This document shows, piece after piece, positions 20,594 to 27,780 of a stretch of DNA of 64,000 bases. The position numbers and the translations under genes were made by a program. Where the stretch lies: contig CAZEKB010000009.1 in NCBI GenBank assembly GCA_964512225.1, forward strand, positions 1-64,000, written 5' to 3'. Each line of letters starts with the position of its first letter. Position 1 is the first letter of the stretch. This stretch comes from CAZEKB01 sp964512225. Its GTDB lineage: Bacteria > Myxococcota_A > UBA796 > UBA9615. Below the pieces are notes generated by a model that saw nothing but the letters and a program-made list of their open reading frames with translations, was not told where the DNA came from and ran no database searches.

Positions 20594-22575
20594 TGCAGCG
20601 CCGCAGCCTCATCCTCGGGGGGGGCGCCGTCGCCGTCGCCGTGGTGGCGCTGTGGGCCGATCACCGCCTCGGCGAGGCCCCCGAGCTCGTCTCCGCTCGC
20701 CTCGGGGCGGCCCTGGGGGGCGACTGCACCGTCGGGTCGGTCCTCCCCCTGGACCTGCACAGCGCCGAGCTCGCGGACATCGCGTGCATCCTGCCCACCG
20801 GCCCCGTGGCGGGCGCGGTGGCGAACCGGGTGCAGGTGACGTTCGCCCGTCCGCCGCTCGGGGGCGCTCTCCCCCCCATCGAAGAGCTGACGGTCTACGG
20901 GACGGTCCTGCGCCTGCGCGAGCGGGAGGCGGACGCGACGGCCGTGGTCGACCCGGGGGACGACGACTCGGCGGGCGACGACGACTCGGCGGACGGCGGC
21001 GACGACGACTCCGCCCGGGACACCGACCTCTCCGCCGTCCTCGAAGCCGCGGGGCTGCGCTTCGCCGATCTGACGGACGCCATCGCGGCGGGGCGCGGGG
21101 GCGATCGCGTCCCCGCGGTGATCGGCCGCCTCGCCCCCGACGGGCGCGTACGCATCGACTCCGCGGTCCTGCAGGGACCCCGGGAGGACGTGCTGATCCG
21201 CGAGCTCGCCATCCACGCGACCCGCAAGGACCGCACGATCGAGACGGCCCTGGCCACCGCGTTCCCCAGCGGGGGACTGGCGACGTTCGAGGGGACCATC
21301 GACGAGTCCGGTGTGCGGACGGGCCGCCTCGAGGTGGAGGGGTGGCCGGTGGCCCCGGCGCTGCAGGAGGCCGTGGGCGACCGCCTGACGGTGACCGCGG
21401 GCGTCGCGGGCGGGTCGCTGTCCTACCGGCCGGACGTGGAGGGCGCCGGCGGCTGGGGTGTCGACGCCGTGATCTCGGGCCTGACGGTCGCCCACGAGTT
21501 CCTCGGCGGCGACGTCGTCCCGCTGCCCGACGTCGGGTTGCTCGGGACGCTCCGGCCCACGCGCACGGAGACGGGCCTGGTGCTGGCGATCGAGTCCTCG
21601 CGGTGGGCGGTGGCGGACCAGGGCGGCCCCTTCCACGCCATGTTCGGGCCCCTCGGCGCGGCCCAGGAGGCGCTGATCACGCTGAGCGTGGAGGCCGAGC
21701 AGCTGTCGCTGGGGCTGCTCCTCGAGCGCCTGCCCGAGGCCCTGCTGCCGTCGGAGTGGGCCCGGGAGATCCACGGGTCCATGGACTTCGCCCTGGAGTT
21801 CGGGGGCCCCGTGCACGACCGCTCGCAGTGGCAGCTGGACTGGAGCGGCGACTTCTCCCGGATGTCGCTCGCGTCCGGCGAGCTCGCGGCCGAGGTCGAG
21901 CTGCTGCGGGGCCCGTTCGTGCACGAGTTCCCCACGGTCGTCGAGGGGAAGCCGCTGCGGCGGCGCATGGGCCCCGAGTCGGCGTCGTTCGTGCCCATCG
22001 ACCGCATCAGCGCCCACCTCATCGCGGCCGTGGTCTCCACCGAGGACGCGGGCTTCTTCGGCCACTCCGGCTTCGAGACCAAGGAGCTGAAGGAGGCCGT
22101 CCTGGAGAACCTCCGCGAGGGCTCGGGGCGCGGCGGCTCGACCATCACGCAGCAGCTGGCCAAGAACCTGTTCCTGTCGGGCGAACGCAGCGTCGCGCGC
22201 AAGCTCAAGGAGGCGGTTCTGGCGTGGCGACTCGAGGAGGACCTCCCCAAGCGTCGGATCCTCGAGATCTACCTGAACATCGCCGAGTGGGGCCCCGGCC
22301 TGTACGGCATCCGCGACGCCGCCGACCACTACTTCAACCGCACGCCGTCGCACCTGCGCCCCGAAGAGGCGGCGTTCCTCGCCTCGCTGCTCCCGTCGCC
22401 CCGGCGGTACCACGGCTATTACCACCGGCGCGGGGTCACCCCCCACCTCCGCGAGCGCATCGGGGAGATCCTCAAGACGATGCGACGCCTCGGGAACCTG
22501 GACGCCCGCCAGTACCACCTCGCCCGCGGCGAAGACCCGGAGCTGAGCTGGTGTCGACTCGAGCCGGAGGAATAG
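20593..22575 (+). CDS. AsmA-like / GT51 peptidoglycan glycosyltransferase fusion
   Basis: This is a 660-residue membrane-anchored protein. One N-terminal membrane segment (LILGGGAVAVAVVALWA) is followed by an AsmA-like stretch (GGDCTVGSVLPLDLHSAELA). A disordered linker with three DDDSA-type repeats lies near residues 118-142, and then a long beta-rich region. The C-terminal 200 residues are a monofunctional GT51 transglycosylase: catalytic Glu in VSTEDAGFFGHSGFE, RGGSTITQQLAKNLFLSGER, and RRILEIYLNIAEWG. There is no transpeptidase domain. It should polymerise lipid II in the periplasm, or a related glycan. Its coupling to the ceramide genes suggests coordination of outer-membrane lipid and wall synthesis, which is inference. 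Confidence 0.9.
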   Translation: MQRRSLILGGGAVAVAVVALWADHRLGEAPELVSARLGAALGGDCTVGSVLPLDLHSAELADIACILPTGPVAGAVANRVQVTFARPPLGGALPPIEELTVYGTVLRLREREADATAVVDPGDDDSAGDDDSADGGDDDSARDTDLSAVLEAAGLRFADLTDAIAAGRGGDRVPAVIGRLAPDGRVRIDSAVLQGPREDVLIRELAIHATRKDRTIETALATAFPSGGLATFEGTIDESGVRTGRLEVEGWPVAPALQEAVGDRLTVTAGVAGGSLSYRPDVEGAGGWGVDAVISGLTVAHEFLGGDVVPLPDVGLLGTLRPTRTETGLVLAIESSRWAVADQGGPFHAMFGPLGAAQEALITLSVEAEQLSLGLLLERLPEALLPSEWAREIHGSMDFALEFGGPVHDRSQWQLDWSGDFSRMSLASGELAAEVELLRGPFVHEFPTVVEGKPLRRRMGPESASFVPIDRISAHLIAAVVSTEDAGFFGHSGFETKELKEAVLENLREGSGRGGSTITQQLAKNLFLSGERSVARKLKEAVLAWRLEEDLPKRRILEIYLNIAEWGPGLYGIRDAADHYFNRTPSHLRPEEAAFLASLLPSPRRYHGYYHRRGVTPHLRERIGEILKTMRRLGNLDARQYHLARGEDPELSWCRLEPEE

Positions 22576-22586
22576 GCCGCCGCGCC

Positions 22587-22611
22587 GCCGGGTCGGCTAG
22601 ACTGACCCGGC
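22587..22611 (+). terminator. Stem-loop between GT51 gene and Pup-like gene
   Basis: GCCGGGTC (22587-22594) pairs with GACCCGGC (22604-22611) around a 9-nt loop. It sits 6 nt before the AGGAG of the Pup-like gene. There is no T-run, so it may be an attenuator, a processing site or a weak terminator. Confidence 0.45.
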
Positions 22612-22627
22612 TGCCCAGGAGAACGAC

Positions 22628-22780
22628 ATGGACACCGCCCGCAAGCAGACCCCCGCTCCCCGACGCGACGACGACGCTCAGCAGCGCGCCGAGACGACGC
22701 TGAACCGCATCCTCCGCGACGCCGAGCGCGACCCGGAGCAGTACGCGCGCGACTCCGAAGTCCCCAAGGGCGGCGAGTAG
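22628..22780 (+). CDS. Pup-like small protein with C-terminal Gly-Gly-Glu
   Basis: This 50-residue protein starts at ATG 22628 with AGGAG 7 nt upstream. It is very hydrophilic: a disordered-looking N-terminus (MDTARKQTPAPRRDDD), an amphipathic charged segment (QRAETTLNRILRDAERDPEQ), and the C-terminus EVPKGGE. Pup and its Gram-negative relatives (UBact) share this layout: short, disordered, ending in (K/R)-G-G-(E/Q) or a close variant. The terminal glutamate is what a PafA-type ligase activates, and because Glu is encoded directly no deamidation step is needed. The identification rests on the C-terminus, the size and above all the next gene 2 nt away, which encodes a PafA/Dop-family enzyme. 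Overall similarity to actinobacterial Pup is low. Confidence 0.72.
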   Translation: MDTARKQTPAPRRDDDAQQRAETTLNRILRDAERDPEQYARDSEVPKGGE

Positions 22781-22782
22781 CG

Positions 22783-24444
22783 CTGTACGACCGACTGAGC
22801 GGACTCGAGACCGAGTTCGCCATCCGCTTCTCCCCCGCCGCGGGCTCCCACCACCCCGGCAACGAGGTCATCTACGAAGCCCTCCGCGACTCGATCGCCG
22901 AGCAGGTCGTTCTGGGCCGCGGGGAGCGGTCGCTGAGCCGCGACCAGTCGTTCACGGAGAACGGCGGCGCCTTCTATTACGAGATGCTCCCCCACGCGGT
23001 GCAGGGGGGCCTGATCGAGGTCGCGACCCCGGAGTGCCGCAGCCCCGCCGAGCTGCTGCTGTACCAGCGCGCCCAGGAGGAGCTGCTGCTCCGCGCGCTG
23101 CCCGGGGCGAGGCTCGCGCTGGCCGCCGAGGGCTTCCGCGGCCGCCTGTCGCTGCTGAAGAACTGCCGCGACGCCTTCGACAACATCTACGGCCCCCAGG
23201 AGAACTACGAAGCGGAGGTCGCCCGCGGCGGCTCGCTGTTCGCGCTCCGACTCGGCGTCGCGCTGCTGCTCCCGGTGGTGGCCGCGACGGCGCTGATGTA
23301 CCTGCCGCTGGGGCTGATCCTCGTCGCGCTGATGTTCGTGGTGGCGGTCAGCGTCGGGCTCGCCGAGGCGATCGCCGAGGGCGCCGACCGCGTGCCCGAC
23401 GAGTGGATGAACCGGACCTTGTCGGCGTTCGGCTTCGCGTGGCTCTGGATCGAGACGATCGTGACCGCCCCACTGGTCACCCCGACCATGTTCCTGCTCC
23501 GGTGGACGGCGTTCCGCCGGCAGCGACGCGCGATCCTCGCGCACCTGGTCTCCCGGCCGATCTTCATCGGCGCCGGGACCCTGCTGGACGGCCGGTTCGA
23601 GCTCGACGAGAAGGCGCCCGCGATGGTCCGCACGTCGCGCCTCACGGTGCTCCCCCAGGACCGCGCGATCTTCGAGCTGGGGAACCTCGTGAAGCTGCTC
23701 TTCTCACCGATGGTGCTGCAGCCGCTGGGCGTCTTCCGGCTCTTCGCGCGCCGCCAGCGGTTCCAGCTCGGCCTGTCCGCCTCGAACATGGCGCAGACCG
23801 CCGAGTACCTGAAGGTCGGGACCACCGGGCTGCTGATCGGCATGGCCGAGGCGGGCGCGCTCGACGACGCCCCCCGGCTGCGGCGCCCGATCCCGGCCCT
23901 GCGGGCGATCTGCGCGGACCCCACGCTGTCCGCGGCCGTCGCGACCACGGCCGGGGACCGAACGGCCCTGCAGCTCCAGCGCTGGTACCACCGCCGGGCG
24001 TCGGAGTACGTGGGCGGGAGCACGACGTCGATCGAAGCGCGGGACGTCGTCCGTCGGTGGGGGGAGGTGCTCGACGCCCTCGAGACCGACCCCGAGTCGC
24101 TGACGGGGCAGGTCGACTGGGTGACGAAGCGCGCGTTGATCCGGGCGGGGCGGGCCGACGGACTGTCGGACGCCGCGCTCAAGAAGATCGACCTGCGCTA
24201 CCACGAGATCGGGACCGGCTACTTCGCCATGCTGGAGCAGGAGGGGCTCGCCCCCACGCTGCTCGACGAGGACGCCGTGGTCGAGGCCATGCGACGACCG
24301 CCGGAGGACACCCCCGCGGCGAAGCGGGCGGCCGTCCTGCGGATGCTCCGGGACGGCCCCCAGCCGATCCACGTGGCCTGGGATCGGATCCGGGTCGGCG
24401 GGCGGCTGCGCGGGACGGTGATCCGGCTCGACGACCACCGCTGA
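22783..24444 (+). CDS. PafA/Dop-family Pup ligase-like enzyme with inserted membrane segments
   Basis: The protein is about 553 residues long in the glutamine-synthetase-like carboxylate-amine ligase superfamily. Visible family landmarks, in order, are GLETEFAIR (Glu9, Glu11), FTENGGAFYYE (about 57-67), EVATPECRSP (79-88), LLYQRAQEELL, LLKNCRDAFDNIYGPQENYE (about 124-143), RPIFIGAG (258-265), SNMAQTAEYLKVGTTGLL, and the C-terminal QVDWVTKR and LKKIDLRYHEIG. Between QENYE and RPIFIGAG lies an insertion of about 110 residues with three probable membrane segments, not present in soluble PafA or Dop. The first ATG in frame (22984) would remove the ATP/Mg-binding GLETEF strand. The only plausible start is CTG 22783, 2 nt after the Pup-like stop, so coupling is likely. 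Ligase, depupylase or another amide-bond activity cannot be decided by eye. Confidence 0.8.
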   Translation: MYDRLSGLETEFAIRFSPAAGSHHPGNEVIYEALRDSIAEQVVLGRGERSLSRDQSFTENGGAFYYEMLPHAVQGGLIEVATPECRSPAELLLYQRAQEELLLRALPGARLALAAEGFRGRLSLLKNCRDAFDNIYGPQENYEAEVARGGSLFALRLGVALLLPVVAATALMYLPLGLILVALMFVVAVSVGLAEAIAEGADRVPDEWMNRTLSAFGFAWLWIETIVTAPLVTPTMFLLRWTAFRRQRRAILAHLVSRPIFIGAGTLLDGRFELDEKAPAMVRTSRLTVLPQDRAIFELGNLVKLLFSPMVLQPLGVFRLFARRQRFQLGLSASNMAQTAEYLKVGTTGLLIGMAEAGALDDAPRLRRPIPALRAICADPTLSAAVATTAGDRTALQLQRWYHRRASEYVGGSTTSIEARDVVRRWGEVLDALETDPESLTGQVDWVTKRALIRAGRADGLSDAALKKIDLRYHEIGTGYFAMLEQEGLAPTLLDEDAVVEAMRRPPEDTPAAKRAAVLRMLRDGPQPIHVAWDRIRVGGRLRGTVIRLDDHR

Positions 24445-24448
24445 CCGA

Positions 24449-25639
24449 TCACGGTCGCACGCGGAGCCCCACCTCCACGCCGTAGTGGTCGGACAGCTCG
24501 ATCGGGCGGGGGGCCCCGAGATCCCGCGGCTCCGAGAAGACGACGCGCGCCGACTCCACGCCCACGCGCCCGGCCGGGCCGCGCACGAGCACGTGGTCGA
24601 TGCGGGCCGGGTGCTCCGTCCCCCCGTACTGCTGCTCGTACAGGCCGTTGGCGTCGGTGGCCGTCACCGCGTCGTCCGGCCCGCCCGCGAGCACCCACGC
24701 GTCGTCGAGTCCCCCGTAGTGGAGAAGCAGCGGGACCGACGCCGCGTTCGCCCACCAGCCCGTCCACCCGTCGGGGCCCGCGTCGGTGGGGTAGGACCAG
24801 GCCGCGTTGAGGTCGCCCCCCACGATCACGACCTCGTCGTCCTGCCGCGACGCCGCCGCGAGGCCGAGCTCCCGCGCCTGCATCGCCCGCCGCGACGCCG
24901 CCCAGGGGAACGCGCTGGTGTGGGTGTCGAAGACGGTGAGGCGTCCGGCCGCGCCCTCGATCGTCCACCGCAGGAACCCGCGCCGGATCGACGGCCCGGG
25001 CGCGCCCTCGAGGTGGTACTGCGTCGCGTAGATGTGCTCCCCCCGCTCCTCGCGCGCGACGAGCTCGGCCCGCGCCGCCAGGAACAGCCCGTGCTCGTAC
25101 CGGCGCGCCCCCGTGAAGACGACGTACCCCGCCGCCTCCGCCGCCGCCCGGAACCGGGCCGCGTCGCCGTCGTTCCACACCTCCTGGAGCAGGAGCAGGT
25201 CCCACCCGCCCCCGAAGACGGCGTCGACGAGCGGCCCCCGACGCAGGTCGCGGCGGGGCGACTCCACCGTCCGACCCAGGTAGGTGCGATACAGCAGGGC
25301 CACGTTGTAGGACAGCACCCGCAGCGGGCGGCCCCCCTCGGGGACCCGGTGCGCAGCTCGGCGCGCGCGCCGGTACGCCGACGGATCCGGCGCGGCGCGG
25401 TAGGTGCCCGGCGGGGGGCTCAGCAGATCCATCGCCCGGCCCGCGGCGCCCGCGGCGGCCAGGTGCCGCAGCACGTCCGAGTCCTGCAGGGCCACGAGGT
25501 CGGCGGCCACGCTCCCCAGGTCCGCGGGCAGGGGGACCGGCCGCTTGAGGAGCTCTCGGATCGAGGGGCCGCCCGGCACCCGCGGATGCCGCCGTCGCAC
25601 TCCTCGAACGAGCCGCCGGAACACGCACCCATCCTGCAC
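24449..25639 (-). CDS. Endonuclease/exonuclease/phosphatase family protein, sphingomyelinase-like
   Basis: This protein of up to 396 residues has an EEP fold from about residue 105: LRVLSYNVALL, the metal-binding Glu in LLLQEVWND, THTSAFPW, IVGGDLNAAWSY, ARIDHVLVRG, and the catalytic LSDHYGVEV at the C-terminus. The SDHY form of the last motif is that of bacterial neutral sphingomyelinases rather than DNA repair nucleases. The N-terminal 100 residues are Arg/Pro-rich with a helical segment and no clear signal peptide. ATG 25639 leaves only 14 bp to the divergent M20 start, so a start further inside is possible. It converges on the PafA-like gene with 4 bp between them. A phospholipid or ceramide-lipid head-group phosphodiesterase is my preferred guess. 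Confidence 0.8.
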   Translation of the reverse strand: MQDGCVFRRLVRGVRRRHPRVPGGPSIRELLKRPVPLPADLGSVAADLVALQDSDVLRHLAAAGAAGRAMDLLSPPPGTYRAAPDPSAYRRARRAAHRVPEGGRPLRVLSYNVALLYRTYLGRTVESPRRDLRRGPLVDAVFGGGWDLLLLQEVWNDGDAARFRAAAEAAGYVVFTGARRYEHGLFLAARAELVAREERGEHIYATQYHLEGAPGPSIRRGFLRWTIEGAAGRLTVFDTHTSAFPWAASRRAMQARELGLAAASRQDDEVVIVGGDLNAAWSYPTDAGPDGWTGWWANAASVPLLLHYGGLDDAWVLAGGPDDAVTATDANGLYEQQYGGTEHPARIDHVLVRGPAGRVGVESARVVFSEPRDLGAPRPIELSDHYGVEVGLRVRP

Positions 25640-25653
25640 TACACTCCCGGCCC

Positions 25654-27066
25654 ATGCCCGCCACCGACGCCACGACCGCCCGCATCGATCGCTTCTGGGA
25701 CGACGAGATCGTCCCCACCCTGATCGACTACATCCGCATCCCCAACAAGTCGCCGGCGTTCGACCCCGACTGGGAAGCGAACGGCCACATGGAGGCCGTC
25801 CTCCAGCTCGCCCTGCGCTGGATCGAGGCCCACCCGCTGCCCGGCGCAGAGGTCACCGTCGGCCGACTGCCCGGGCGCACGCCGCTGATCCTCATCGAGA
25901 TCCCGGGGGACCTGCCGGGCACCGTCCTCATGTACGGCCACCTGGACAAGCAGCCCGAGATGGAGGGGTGGCACGAGGGCAAGGGGCCGTGGATCCCGGT
26001 GATGGAGGAGGGCAGGCTCTACGGGCGGGGGGGCGCCGACGACGGCTACGCCCTGTTCGCGTCGGTCGCCGCCGTGCAGGCGATGATCGACGAAGGCCTC
26101 TCCCGGCCCCGCATCGTGGTGATCATCGAGTTCAGCGAGGAGTCCGGGTCGCCGGACCTGCCCGCCTACGTCGAGCACTACGCCGACCGCATCGGCACCC
26201 CCGACCTCGTCGTCTGCCTCGACTCCGGCGCGGGCGACTACGAGCGCCTGTGGTCCACCACGTCGCTGCGCGGGATGCTGAGCGGCACCCTGCGGGTGGA
26301 GGTGCTGCGCAACGGCGTGCACTCGGGCGACGCGAGCGGGATCGTCCCGTCGAGCTTCCGCATCCTCCGGCGCCTCCTCGATCGCGTGGAAGACCCGCAG
26401 ACCGGTCGCATCCTCGTGGACGCGCTGCACTCCGAGATCCCCGCGTCCCGCCGGGCCCAGGCGGCCGCGGTGGCGGACTCCATCGGGGACGCCGTGGCGG
26501 GCAAGTACCCGTGGGTCGACGGCATGCACCCCATGGGGTCGGACCCCGCCGAGCAGATCCTCGCCCGCACCTGGCGGCCGACCCTCTCCTACACCGGCAT
26601 CGACGGCATCCCGGGCGTGCGCGACGGGGGCAACGTCCTGCGTCCCTACACGGAGCTGAAGCTGTCGGTCCGCCTCCCTCCGACCGCGGATCCCGACGTC
26701 GCGGGCGCCGCCCTCAAGGAAGCCCTGGAGGCCCACCCGCCGTACGGCGCGACCGTCACGGCCGACCTCGAAGGTCACGGGGCGGCGGGCTGGAACGCTC
26801 CCGACCTCGCGCCGTGGCTCGAAGCCGCCCTGGACGAGGCCTCAGTCAAGCGGTTCGGCGAGGCCGCGCTGCACATGGGCGAGGGCGGGACGATCCCGTT
26901 CATGGGCATGCTGCACGCCGGGTTCCCGGACGCCCAGTTCGTGATCACGGGCGTGCTCGGGCCGGAGTCCAACGCGCACGGCCCGAACGAGTTCCTGCAC
27001 GTGCCCTACGCGAAGAGGCTGACCGCCTGCGTCGTGGACATCCTGGAGGCGTTCACGAAGCGCTGA
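25654..27066 (+). CDS. M20 family metallopeptidase (dipeptidase-like)
   Basis: This 470-residue cytosolic di-zinc peptidase has the M20 ligands in order: His and Asp in LMYGHLDKQPEM, bridging Asp in YGRGGADDGYALF, Glu pair in IEFSEESGSPDL, Asp in CLDSGAGDYER, and His in the C-terminal NAHGPNEFLHVPYAKR. The VHSGDASGIVPSSFR segment belongs to the lid/dimerisation domain. Its closest familiar relatives are carnosinase/CNDP-type dipeptidases. No signal peptide. The last 14 nt overlap the end of the convergent ABC gene. Confidence 0.93.
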   Translation: MPATDATTARIDRFWDDEIVPTLIDYIRIPNKSPAFDPDWEANGHMEAVLQLALRWIEAHPLPGAEVTVGRLPGRTPLILIEIPGDLPGTVLMYGHLDKQPEMEGWHEGKGPWIPVMEEGRLYGRGGADDGYALFASVAAVQAMIDEGLSRPRIVVIIEFSEESGSPDLPAYVEHYADRIGTPDLVVCLDSGAGDYERLWSTTSLRGMLSGTLRVEVLRNGVHSGDASGIVPSSFRILRRLLDRVEDPQTGRILVDALHSEIPASRRAQAAAVADSIGDAVAGKYPWVDGMHPMGSDPAEQILARTWRPTLSYTGIDGIPGVRDGGNVLRPYTELKLSVRLPPTADPDVAGAALKEALEAHPPYGATVTADLEGHGAAGWNAPDLAPWLEAALDEASVKRFGEAALHMGEGGTIPFMGMLHAGFPDAQFVITGVLGPESNAHGPNEFLHVPYAKRLTACVVDILEAFTKR

Positions 27067-27754
27067 GCGCGCGGTCCTCCACGATCTCGCCGTCGACCAC
27101 CCGGATCAGGCGGCCCGCGCGCGCGGCGACGTCGGGCTCGTGGGTCACCATCACGACCGTCCGGCCCGCCTCGTGCAGCTCGTCGAACAGGCCCAGGATC
27201 TCCTCCCCGACTTTGCTGTCGAGGTTCCCCGTGGGCTCGTCCGCGAGCAGCAGGTCGGGGTCGTTCACCAGGGCGCGGGCGATGGCGACGCGCTGGCGTT
27301 GGCCCCCCGAGAGCTGGTTGGGGCGGTGGTCGACCCGGTCCGCCAGGTCGACCTTCTCGAGCGCGAGCCGGGCCCGCCTGCGACGCTCGTCCCGGGCCAC
27401 GCCGCCGTACCGCAGGGGCAGGGCCACGTTGTCGAGCGCCGTGTAGCGCGGCAGCAGGTGGAAGGTCTGGAAGACGAAGCCGATCCGTCGGTTCCGGATC
27501 GCGGCGGTCTGCTCGTCGGTGAGGCCGGAGACCTCCTCGCCCGCGAGGAGGTACGAGCCCTCCGTCGGCGTATCGAGGCACCCGAGCAGGTTCATCAGCG
27601 TCGACTTGCCCGACCCCGACGGCCCCATGATCGCGACGTACTCGCCTCGCTCCACCCGCAGGTCGACGCCGCGCAGGGCCCGGACCTCCACGTCGCCCAT
27701 GGAGTAGGTGCGGACGAGGCCGCGGACGTCGATGACTGCAGAAGATCCGGTCAC
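27053..27754 (-). CDS. ABC transporter ATP-binding protein (MacB/LolD family)
   Basis: This 233-residue ATPase has Walker A GPSGSGKST, Q-loop FVFQTFHLL, signature LSGGQRQRVAIARAL, Walker B LLLADEPTGNLD and the switch His in VMVTHE. The NLLGCLDTPTEGSYLLAGEEV region is characteristic of the MacB/LolD/FtsE subgroup, which powers mechanotransmission or lipoprotein release rather than classical transport. No permease gene is adjacent. It starts at GTG 27754, 26 bp from the divergent ribF. Confidence 0.93.
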   Translation of the reverse strand: MTGSSAVIDVRGLVRTYSMGDVEVRALRGVDLRVERGEYVAIMGPSGSGKSTLMNLLGCLDTPTEGSYLLAGEEVSGLTDEQTAAIRNRRIGFVFQTFHLLPRYTALDNVALPLRYGGVARDERRRRARLALEKVDLADRVDHRPNQLSGGQRQRVAIARALVNDPDLLLADEPTGNLDSKVGEEILGLFDELHEAGRTVVMVTHEPDVAARAGRLIRVVDGEIVEDRALSAS

Positions 27755-27780
27755 GGGCGGCGCATGCTATCAACCGGTCC

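Noticed and set aside
22984..24444. ATG 22984 as the start of the PafA-like protein
   Set aside because: It removes the conserved GLETEF and NGGAFYYE segments that are clearly encoded in the same frame upstream.
24449..25639. Reading the EEP-family protein as a DNA repair exonuclease III
   Set aside because: The active-site form (SDHYGV, THTSAFPW) is closer to sphingomyelinase-type phosphodiesterases and the gene lies by ceramide genes.
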